From Puia dinghuensis (lineage in GTDB: Bacteria; Bacteroidota; Bacteroidia; Chitinophagales; Chitinophagaceae), in the NCBI RefSeq assembly GCF_014642875.1, contig NZ_BMJC01000005.1, forward strand, positions 620,001-684,000: a stretch of DNA of 64,000 bases. Direction: 5' to 3'. Position 1 is the stretch's first letter. Each line of letters opens with the position of its first letter. A program made the position numbers and the translations under genes. Positions 11,201 through 17,546 of the stretch are shown in pieces. The notes beneath the pieces are model-generated. The model was not told where the DNA came from. It saw only the letters and a program-made list of their open reading frames with translations, and did not search any database.

Positions 11201-11552
11201 CCATCCCGTTTATCCCAAGGTCATCCAAACCCCGGATATCCTGCACGATATATCCACCCGGCATCAGATCCCATCCATGCCCTACCCAGGAAGGAACCGC
11301 GTCCGGCTTCATCCCGTTGTTGTTATAGCTCAAGTCTATCGGTATGCTCACGACATTGTCTATCGGAAAAGTATACAAGGGAATCGTCTCCGCCACCTGC
11401 CCGGTATTATAGCTCAACGGCACATCGCCGTATTTTTCAAACGAAGCCACATTGGGCGGCATCGTATTTACATACTTCTTCAGGTCGTCCTGGGCATGCA
11501 AGACACAAAAAGGGAAGCAGAACAAACTTATAACCGGCAGGAGATACTTCAT
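8292..11552 (-). CDS. RHS/YD-repeat-type secreted protein, short form
   Basis: This 1086-residue protein has a signal peptide (MKYLLPVISLFCFPFCVLHAQ). The N-terminal half (residues about 40-250) has the pattern seen at the start of Bacteroidota RHS proteins: VPLSYNTGQVAETIPLYTF, then SIPIDLSYNNNGMKPD, then GHGWDLMPGG. Only one clear YD repeat is visible, at the extreme C-terminus (DPAGRTTYYEYDGLGRL). There is no long repeat shell and no C-terminal toxin domain, so a polymorphic-toxin role is not supported by this gene alone. It is more likely a surface carbohydrate- or envelope-associated protein, or a cut-down RHS. Confidence 0.75.
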   Translation of the reverse strand: MKYLLPVISLFCFPFCVLHAQDDLKKYVNTMPPNVASFEKYGDVPLSYNTGQVAETIPLYTFPIDNVVSIPIDLSYNNNGMKPDAVPSWVGHGWDLMPGGYIVQDIRGLDDLGINGMADPNAKAAAVSFMTGAMPVANRYQYIHDALGGLNDSQQDIFSLNILGKSAKFYFDGSQIKFLKWMPYSVVLDNNRNFIVTDEKGYQYTFGLRTFSSGSINNDPFNQVVEGGSNTWWLTKIVTPYGTEADLTWQQDAQYQTITTNNSYSVGATGIQQSGCIFGATGPNQVQSISLINQEVLQSISYQGRKVLFNTIARNDLTTINSTVAHALSSIQVLNDNSQLVKNINFSYDNNARLKLLGLSVLDNGTNAPVQNYTFSYYQYNSNDLTSIPLITSANRTYAIDHWGYYNGITGNTFSGVPKANYALAIPNNNYNVNWSIPGDNDRTAYWDAARMGMLQKITYPTGGYTTFDYEGNQIIYPFVQGIPAFLNYNLNYSNNLVNVPGASDATSCPSAEGESGMKTGTFTISTAMNVQVDWQFVSVVDNSAYCELLISSTSGGNPYVKEFAYTSTGSVTITLPADTYTYTIDPGCAFAQQGVDNPSVSFQVYQILPAGNIPVSIGGDRVLRVTSYDPVANQTTVKKLSYADEEFYQIPNYVSQVEMITTASAGLLNLPANADCGPQYFIGAQSVVPFDGSTIYYRTVTENLGENGENGKTVYSYPYQLWYASSYTQSPYPPIMNLSWRATEQQKDDYVNQGNGNFSVLHSTAYKYTDPPVWNTPQIVQGVKFGNAGDIMAGQPDPNDYGQYYNSGQVYYPADRFDRSQLTETQNTSSGGPITKVTNYSYNANYFLPSQVTTTNSKGQTVEQDIWYPGDYNSNVANMATLVTNHMVGLPVKTTTSRNGNITDGTVSDFDNSGNVTGIHRYESSTLQALPAHDPATLYPPSFNLKLSLNYTSNAKAQEYLPANDIPTAILWGYNGSYPLAEVKKAHYQDLVNVLGQTVINQLSGSAPGTDDQVRAALNQLRTDPRLKGALVTSYTYQPFIGMTSQTDPAGRTTYYEYDGLGRLKLVRDQNANIVKAYDYHYQGQ

Positions 11553-11713
11553 ATGATTTTACTTTTTCCGAGGTCATCGAAATAAGCAAAAGAATTTGAC
11601 TCCAGGCATTACTAAATTATTAAAACCCATCATCGCGTAGAAAAACCACAGCGGCGTGCATAAATAACCCACAAGTGTGTTTCGGCTGCCGATCGGCCCA
11701 CTCCATAAAATCC

Positions 11714-11721
11714 TACCTTTA
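11714..11721 (+). promoter_or_regulatory. Candidate -7 box for acylphosphatase
   Basis: TACCTTTA matches TAnnTTTG at seven of eight positions and lies 10 bases before the acyP ATG at 11731. No convincing -33 TTTG was found. Confidence 0.3.
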
Positions 11722-11730
11722 TCGTCTTTT

Positions 11731-12003
11731 ATGCCAACCATCCATCTCCTCATCAAAGGAATAGTCCAGGGCGTCTACTACCGCGCCTCCGCCAAGGAAC
11801 AGGCCGACCGCCTCCACCTCACCGGCTGGGTCAGGAATACTCCCGAAGGCTATGTCGAGATCACCGCCACTGGCGAAGCAGCCGCCCTGGACAAATTCAT
11901 TGCCTGGTGCCGCCAGGGCCCAAGCCGCGCCATCGTCTCGGAAGTGGAAAGCCGCCCGCTCCCCGAAACCCGTTTCGAAGATTTTGCCATCCGCCGCGGA
12001 TAA
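11731..12003 (+). CDS. acyP: Acylphosphatase
   Basis: This 90-residue cytoplasmic enzyme hydrolyses acyl phosphates. The phosphate-binding segment GIVQGVYYRASA contains the catalytic Arg, and GWVRNTPEG contains the catalytic Asn, at the usual spacing. The length is normal. The start at 11731 (MPTIHLLIKG) is preferred over the in-frame ATG at 11677, because 11731 sits 10 bases after a -7-like TACCTTTA and gives the standard N-terminus. The gene stands alone and is convergent with the lipase-like gene 21 bp away. Confidence 0.92.
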   Translation: MPTIHLLIKGIVQGVYYRASAKEQADRLHLTGWVRNTPEGYVEITATGEAAALDKFIAWCRQGPSRAIVSEVESRPLPETRFEDFAIRRG

Positions 12004-12024
12004 CCGACAAGCACCGGCCCCATC

Positions 12025-13671
12025 TCAGGGCTTCACCGCCTCCCGGCTTGCCACCTTCTCCATCAACTCCTTAATAAGCGCAAGGTTGCCAGGAGTCGAC
12101 ACGGTAAAGCATTGCATATTGGCTAACAAATTTATCTGCTGCGGCGTCAGCATCAACACCTCCGGTATGTCGTCATAGCTGTTCTGGCCCACCGTGGCAT
12201 AGTTGGGGAAATTGGCCATGTAATTGGTCGGGTCCGTACTCGTCAGCAATTCCTGGATAGCTGTCGGCAGCTCGTTGTACCATTGCCGATTCATGTCATT
12301 GTAATACCAGACAATAAAAAAGCTCCCAGCCCCGGGATAAGCCGGCACGCCAAAATAATTGCCTTCGTAAACGGTATACAGATCGGCATAGACCAGCGGC
12401 TCGCCGTTAGCCTTCTTGCTGGCCAAAGCAGCCGCCAATTGGGCAAACTTTCCATCGTCATTCAGCACCTGTGTTTGTACAATGGGTGGCATCACTGGGT
12501 TCTGCTCCGGATAATGTCCAAAAAGGCTGCTGATCTGCGCATCGACGCCATCCACATAATAATAGGGGTCCGTTCCACCCAACGGCAAAGAAGTATTGAC
12601 AAAGGCCAGGACAATAGGATACTGCCTTCTCAGCAGTGGGATAATGCCGGTATTTTCCAGGTCGCCGCCATCCACATAGCTGTACACCGTAGCAGGGTCA
12701 TCTACATACGTCGGACACCAATAATTGAATTGCGGGAAATAATCCGGGTTGTCGTCAAAATAATCCAGGTCGGCGCCCGGTGCGCTGCTGCTGCTGCCCA
12801 TCTGATCCGATAGGGTGAAAAGCAGGAGTTGTCCATTCTCGGGGTTGGTGTTCAGATTGGCCGTAACCTCGTCAAACCCCGTCGCGCCCTGGCCCACCGT
12901 GTCGAACAACAGGTTGTCGACATACCCATACCCAAAATGTTGGCCATCAACCCCAATAGTACCCCACATCTGCGGAGTCCCGGTATACATCGCCGTATTT
13001 TCGAAATGCCGCATCACCATACCATCGCCCATCGGATAGGCCTGCGTCGACCCGCCGATATAGAACGGCCGGTTATCCCGTTGCAGGTAGAAGTTACTTG
13101 GCGTAAGCGATGGGTTAAGCGAAAGCAATTGGGCCAGCGTAGTGGGATTCAGGGTAAAGAAAGTGTTCGTATCACCTATACCCAACGGTAGCAGAATAAA
13201 GAAATTCAGCATTCTCGACCAAAGCCGGTTATAGGGCACCCCAATGAGATAAAGGAGGCCCAGCTCTGCCGACACCCAGCCGTTCGTCATTTGTGGAAGT
13301 GCCGAACAGATATTATTCGTATTCAGGTTCTGCAATCCTTCCACCGTCAGTTGCGAAGGCGGGGTTTGCAGCCCCAGCAGCGTGTCGTCGTCATACTTGG
13401 ACGAGGCATAGGTGAATGGCGTTCCAAACCACGAGCCGCCCGATACGCAGGAGATGGCGCCGATATCGGTGTAGCCAAGGCTGTTCCTGAGACCACGCAT
13501 CTGCCCCATAGCGGCCGACATAGCCCTGGCGCCGCCGCCGGAGAAGGCCACGCCGACAATGGCATTAGCAGGATTGAACGCTGGAAATAGCTGCTCCGGG
13601 AATTGTGGATTGGGGTTGTCTGGGTAAATGTTACCAGTAACCGAAGTCGGGAAATTTGCCGAGTTGGCCAT
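12025..13671 (-). CDS. Cytosolic phospholipase A2-like (patatin-fold) lipase
   Basis: The protein has 548 residues from ATG 13671 (MANSANFPTS). A longer frame to 14037 overlaps the divergent apbE gene and is rejected. The oxyanion stretch VGVAFSGGGARA (residues 39-50) and the nucleophile motif ISCVSGGSW (Ser about 77) resemble the GLSGSTW elbow of eukaryotic cPLA2/lysophospholipase catalytic domains. A later YVDGGDLENTG fits the catalytic Asp segment. I see no signal peptide, so it is predicted cytosolic, or exported without a signal. Hydrolysis of phospholipid or lysophospholipid acyl esters is inferred from the fold. Confidence 0.75.
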   Translation of the reverse strand: MANSANFPTSVTGNIYPDNPNPQFPEQLFPAFNPANAIVGVAFSGGGARAMSAAMGQMRGLRNSLGYTDIGAISCVSGGSWFGTPFTYASSKYDDDTLLGLQTPPSQLTVEGLQNLNTNNICSALPQMTNGWVSAELGLLYLIGVPYNRLWSRMLNFFILLPLGIGDTNTFFTLNPTTLAQLLSLNPSLTPSNFYLQRDNRPFYIGGSTQAYPMGDGMVMRHFENTAMYTGTPQMWGTIGVDGQHFGYGYVDNLLFDTVGQGATGFDEVTANLNTNPENGQLLLFTLSDQMGSSSSAPGADLDYFDDNPDYFPQFNYWCPTYVDDPATVYSYVDGGDLENTGIIPLLRRQYPIVLAFVNTSLPLGGTDPYYYVDGVDAQISSLFGHYPEQNPVMPPIVQTQVLNDDGKFAQLAAALASKKANGEPLVYADLYTVYEGNYFGVPAYPGAGSFFIVWYYNDMNRQWYNELPTAIQELLTSTDPTNYMANFPNYATVGQNSYDDIPEVLMLTPQQINLLANMQCFTVSTPGNLALIKELMEKVASREAVKP

Positions 13672-13794
13672 AAGGTTTATGGTTTTGGAGTTAAAAAAAT
13701 GATTCAGGCCGGTAAAGCTACTCCCGGCTAATGCAATGAATCTGCCGCCATTCAGAAAAAATAAATACCTTGGTGGATGTAACCAATACCACCT

Positions 13795-14721
13795 ATGATA
13801 CAGCAGCACGTCAACACCAGACTGATGGGGTCGGATTTCGAGCTCATCGTAGTTGAAAAGGACTACGCATCGTCCTTGCTGCAATTGCAGCAAGGAGTTG
13901 AAGAGATCCGCCGCATCGAACACCTGCTGACGGAGTTCAGCGACGACTCCCAAACAGCCCTTCTCAACCGCTACGCCGGCACACAGGCCCAAACGGTCGG
14001 CACGGAAGTCTATCAGCTGATCAACCGGTCTCTTCACCTCTCCGCACTCACCCAGGGCGCCTTCGACATTTCTTCAGCAACACTGCGATCCCTGTATAAT
14101 TTCAAGGAAAGAGGCAAAGAGCTCCCCTCCCCCGAAAGACTCGCAGCAGCCATGCAAAGCATGGGTTACCAATATATCCAGCTCCTGCCGGAGCATCAGG
14201 TCTTCCTTTCCCGACCGGGCATGCGCATCGGCTTCGGCGCCATCGGCAAAGGCTATGCCGCAGATAAGGTCAAGGCACTGTGGAAGGCAGGCGGCGTCAC
14301 CGCGGGCGTCATCAACGCCAGCGGCGATCTCACCGCCTGGGGATGCAAACCGGACGGTCACCCCTGGAAGATCGGGATACGCGATCCCCACGATCCCGAC
14401 GCTTACCTGCTCTGGCTGCCGGTGGACAATGCATCAGTAGCTACCAGCGGGAATTACGAGCAATACGTCCAGATCGATGGGGTCCGTTATTCGCACAACA
14501 TCGACCCCCGAACAGGCCATCCCGTCAGGGGGGTGCAGAGCGTAACCATCATCAGCCCCTCCGCCGAACTGTCGGACGCATTGGCCACCGCTGTCACGGT
14601 GATGGGAATCGAGGCCGGCATCCACCTGGTCGACCAGCTCCCCGACACCCACGCTATTCTGATAGACGATAACAACGAGATATTTACGTCAAAAAAGATC
14701 AATTTCCATGTCGCTTCGTAA
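13795..14721 (+). CDS. apbE: FAD:protein FMN transferase (ApbE)
   Basis: This 308-residue protein transfers FMN from FAD to a Ser/Thr of target proteins. Family features include FGAIGKGYAADKV, the ASGDLTAWG segment, SHNIDPRTGHPV and the metal-binding C-terminal DALATAVTVMG. The chain starts right at the catalytic domain (MIQQHVNTRLMGSDFEL) with no signal peptide or lipobox, although ApbE usually works on the extracytoplasmic side. It overlaps the next gene by 14 bp and heads a three-gene operon with DUF4266 and DUF3570 proteins. No flavinylation target motif is obvious in the window. Confidence 0.9.
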   Translation: MIQQHVNTRLMGSDFELIVVEKDYASSLLQLQQGVEEIRRIEHLLTEFSDDSQTALLNRYAGTQAQTVGTEVYQLINRSLHLSALTQGAFDISSATLRSLYNFKERGKELPSPERLAAAMQSMGYQYIQLLPEHQVFLSRPGMRIGFGAIGKGYAADKVKALWKAGGVTAGVINASGDLTAWGCKPDGHPWKIGIRDPHDPDAYLLWLPVDNASVATSGNYEQYVQIDGVRYSHNIDPRTGHPVRGVQSVTIISPSAELSDALATAVTVMGIEAGIHLVDQLPDTHAILIDDNNEIFTSKKINFHVAS

Positions 14722-14947
14722 AGGCATCCTCATTATCCGATGGGCGGCCATCTCCGGCCTCGCCGCAACCGTCACAACCGCGGGATGCAAAACCGTCAAA
14801 CCCTACCAGCACATATACCTCAACGATGCCAACATGCAATTGGGTCGGGCAGATATTGACAAATTCGATGAAAGCGTACACGCCTATCGCGAAGCAGCCA
14901 GCGGCGGCGGCAATGGAAAAGCCAGCGGCGGCTGCGGCTGCAATTAA
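14708..14947 (+). CDS. DUF4266 small lipoprotein with Cys-rich tail
   Basis: This 79-residue protein has a signal peptide and lipobox (VTTAGC). The mature part contains YLNDANMQLGRADIDKFDES and ends in a Gly/Cys tail (GGGNGKASGGCGCN). This layout is that of DUF4266 proteins, whose function is unknown to me. It overlaps apbE by 14 bp and is followed 3 bp later by the DUF3570 gene, so the three are almost certainly one transcript and probably one pathway. The terminal Cys pair suggests metal or cofactor binding, disulfide chemistry or a modification site; this is an inference. Confidence 0.85.
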   Translation: MSLRKGILIIRWAAISGLAATVTTAGCKTVKPYQHIYLNDANMQLGRADIDKFDESVHAYREAASGGGNGKASGGCGCN

Positions 14948-14950
14948 CCT

Positions 14951-16216
14951 ATGAAAAACAAATACCTCACATTAGCCATGCTCTCCGCCGTCCTGCACGC
15001 ATCCTCCCAAAAACATAACGCGATGCCGGACAGTCTTTATAAAAAGCAACGCATCTCTACCCAGGAGGTCCAGGTGCTCTTTTCCTATTATGCCCAGGAT
15101 GGAAACCACTCCGCCATCACCGGCGGCATCGGCACGGAATGGCTGCATGTCTATGCCCCGGAATTCACCATCACCCACCGGCCCGACTCCATCCATACCT
15201 ATAAGCTCAATGGTGGCATCGATGTGATCACCTCCGCCTCGATGGACAAGATCGACTTCGATGCCGGTACAGGAGCCTCCAGGGTCTCCGCTCGCATGCA
15301 CCTCAGCCCTGCCTTCAGCTATCAGCCCCGCGGCTCACGCACAACCTACGGTGTCAACACCGGCTTTTCCATCGAATCCGCCTACCTGTCTATTCCTGCG
15401 GGCATCTCCATCAGCCATGTCAATAAAACGGGTACCCGCGAGGTCAGCGGCTCCGTGCAGTGCTATTTCGACGACCTCCGTTATGGCCGCCTGGCCCTGA
15501 CCTACCACGGCCCCCTCGAACTCGTCTATCCGGTAGAGCTCAGGGACACCAGCTGGTTCAACATCTATCGGCGATATTCCTACAACTTCGACTTCGCCTT
15601 CTATCAGGTGATCAATGCCCGGATGCAACTGGCTATCTTCCCGGAATTCGTGCTGCAAAAAGGGCTGCTCTCTACGCCTTACCATCGCGTCTTCTTCAAC
15701 GATGATCATACCGAACGCGTAGAGAACCTCCCCCGCGAAAGAACAAAATGGCCCATCGGCCTGCAACTGAATTCCTTCGTGGGCGACAGGGTTATCCTAC
15801 GATCCTACTATCGCTTCTATCACGACAACTTCGGCATCAACGCCCATACCTGGCAACTCGAAGTCCCCATCGAGCTTACGCAGACACTCACCCTCGCGCC
15901 GCTGGCAAGGTTCTACATGCAGACGGCAGCTGACTATTTCCGGCCCGACAAAGCAGCCGATCCAAAAGAACGCTATTATACCTCCGATTACGATCTGTCA
16001 AAGTTCACCAGCTACAAGGCAGGGGTGACAGCCCGCTATGCTCCCCGGCAGCCCCTCGGCCACCATTTTTTCTTCGACGCCATCACCGTAAGATATTCTT
16101 ATTACCGGCGTTCGGACGGCCTCTACGGGCACACCCTTTCGCTCCTGCTCGAAGCAAGCCATACCCACCCGGCCGAAGCGTCGCCTCGGTCGCATCACCG
16201 GTTTCCCGCCGGTTAA
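14951..16216 (+). CDS. DUF3570 family outer-membrane-like protein
   Basis: This 421-residue protein has a weak N-terminal signal (MKNKYLTLAMLSAVLHASS). The body consists of alternating aromatic/polar strands (for example RVILRSYYRFYHDNFGI and RYYTSDYDLSKFTSYKAGV), as expected for a beta-barrel, matching the DUF3570 family. It is the last gene of the apbE-DUF4266-DUF3570 operon. Its stop overlaps the stop of the convergent NTF2-like gene by 4 bp. A role as the outer-membrane partner of the DUF4266 lipoprotein is an inference from the conserved pairing. Confidence 0.8.
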   Translation: MKNKYLTLAMLSAVLHASSQKHNAMPDSLYKKQRISTQEVQVLFSYYAQDGNHSAITGGIGTEWLHVYAPEFTITHRPDSIHTYKLNGGIDVITSASMDKIDFDAGTGASRVSARMHLSPAFSYQPRGSRTTYGVNTGFSIESAYLSIPAGISISHVNKTGTREVSGSVQCYFDDLRYGRLALTYHGPLELVYPVELRDTSWFNIYRRYSYNFDFAFYQVINARMQLAIFPEFVLQKGLLSTPYHRVFFNDDHTERVENLPRERTKWPIGLQLNSFVGDRVILRSYYRFYHDNFGINAHTWQLEVPIELTQTLTLAPLARFYMQTAADYFRPDKAADPKERYYTSDYDLSKFTSYKAGVTARYAPRQPLGHHFFFDAITVRYSYYRRSDGLYGHTLSLLLEASHTHPAEASPRSHHRFPAG

Positions 16217-16767
16217 TGCACCCCCAGCGCCTTGTTGATAGGCGCCCGGTCCACGTAGGCCACCACCCGGTCGACCTTGTCGGCAGCGTTGTAATGGGAA
16301 GCCGTATGGGCCCAAAAACCAATCCTTTTGCCATTCTTGAATTTTAAATGCACTTCACGCCAGTTCAACAGCCAGACACCTGCAATGTCCGGCCCTTGCT
16401 GCGGCCTGTTAACCTTCATCGGCAACCAGATATCATTGAGGTATCGTACGGAATCGGTCTCCCCACGTCGCTCCGTCCAGTACTTCGCAATCGCCGCCTT
16501 TCCGGAAAGGCTATCGCCGGAAGACCAGATATACACCGCATTGTCTGCATAATTGTCCATCCAGGCCGGAATGTCACCGGCAGCGAACTGAGCCATCATC
16601 TTCTTCCCCATCTCCGTATACCGGGCATCGGCAAATTCGGATTGCGGCGGAGTGGCAGGGGCCACCGGGGCAGCAGCAGTCGTATCTTTAGCCGCGGAAG
16701 TGGAACCACCACTATTGCAAGAAAACAACAGGCAGCACGCAGCCACCCAGTAAAGAGAATTTTTCAT
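16213..16767 (-). CDS. NTF2-like (SnoaL-type) lipoprotein
   Basis: The protein has 184 residues with a signal peptide and lipobox (CLLFSC), then an Ala/Pro/Thr-rich linker. An NTF2-fold domain follows from about residue 48 (YTEMGKKMMAQFAAGDIPAWMDNYADNAVYIW, quoted in part by its helix and first strand). Such domains bind small ligands or act as mild isomerases; nothing here fixes the ligand. It lies 27 bp after a second NTF2-like lipoprotein gene, apparently a distant duplicate. Confidence 0.72.
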   Translation of the reverse strand: MKNSLYWVAACCLLFSCNSGGSTSAAKDTTAAAPVAPATPPQSEFADARYTEMGKKMMAQFAAGDIPAWMDNYADNAVYIWSSGDSLSGKAAIAKYWTERRGETDSVRYLNDIWLPMKVNRPQQGPDIAGVWLLNWREVHLKFKNGKRIGFWAHTASHYNAADKVDRVVAYVDRAPINKALGVH

Positions 16768-16794
16768 GGCAAAACAATATTTAATTAGGAAAAT

Positions 16795-17382
16795 CTATTT
16801 TTTCTTCCGGGTCATCTTCGGTGACATCATTTTCTGGCGCCCCAACGGTCTGGCGTATTGATACACGACATCGGCCTTTCCATCCTTGTTGAACCGCCAG
16901 GTCTCCTGCAGATCGGTGGAATCTATCTTCCCATCCTTATGCGTGTCCGTTTCCGTTCCCCAGATCAGGGCCCAATGCTCATTCTTATCCGTGCTCTTGA
17001 CAGCCATCACCGCATCAACCCGGGAGACGGCTGCTGCAAACGAGTTCCGGAATGCCTGTACGGCTGCGGTCATGCTATCCCGGCTGCCACGCATCTCCGT
17101 CCCATCTCCAAGGTAGATCCTGATCGAGTCGGCGATCAGGTCCTTACCGGCGCTGAGATCACCGTTATCATAAACCTTCCAAAGCTTCAGCACAGACTCG
17201 GCATTTTTGTTGTCATCGATGACAAACTTCGACGAATAGGCGATCTGGTAAGGAGACTCAATAGGCTTCATCATAGCAGCAGAATCCGTTTTTGCCATGG
17301 TCGAATCAGTCGCCGGAGTGGAAGGCGTGGAATGGCATGCGGCAAGAAATACCAGCAATGCCAGGGCGGGGGTTCTGGGCAT
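16795..17382 (-). CDS. NTF2-like lipoprotein, upstream partner
   Basis: The protein has 195 residues with lipobox VFLAAC and a Ser/Thr/Pro linker. An NTF2-like domain (VLKLWKVYDNGDL, ADSIRIYLGDGTEMRG, NEHWALIWGTETD) follows, and the chain ends in a basic tail (MTRKKK). It is similar in plan to the next gene and probably cotranscribed with it. The function is unknown. A -7-like element lies about 60 bp upstream. Confidence 0.72.
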   Translation of the reverse strand: MPRTPALALLVFLAACHSTPSTPATDSTMAKTDSAAMMKPIESPYQIAYSSKFVIDDNKNAESVLKLWKVYDNGDLSAGKDLIADSIRIYLGDGTEMRGSRDSMTAAVQAFRNSFAAAVSRVDAVMAVKSTDKNEHWALIWGTETDTHKDGKIDSTDLQETWRFNKDGKADVVYQYARPLGRQKMMSPKMTRKKK

Positions 17383-17444
17383 AATTTTAATTTTGAATTA
17401 AAAAGTAAAAAAGTCGTCCGCGATAAGATCGAAACGCAGGTTGA

Positions 17445-17453
17445 CAAAAGGTA
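17445..17453 (-). promoter_or_regulatory. Candidate -7 box for the NTF2-like lipoprotein pair
   Basis: On the minus strand TACCTTTTG (17453-17445) resembles TAnnTTTG with one extra T. It lies in an A/T-rich intergenic region about 63 bases before the start at 17382. The rest of the 17383-17546 gap shows no gene. Confidence 0.3.
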
Positions 17454-17546
17454 GGAAAAGACAATAAAGGTCTAACTCAAGGAAAGGAAAAGCTAACCTA
17501 AAGTAAATAAAAATAATATATCAAGCAAAAAATACTCCGCCCCGGA

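Noticed and set aside
8292-11552. Polymorphic toxin interpretation of the RHS-type protein
   Set aside because: No long repeat shell, no C-terminal toxin domain and no adjacent immunity gene are visible.
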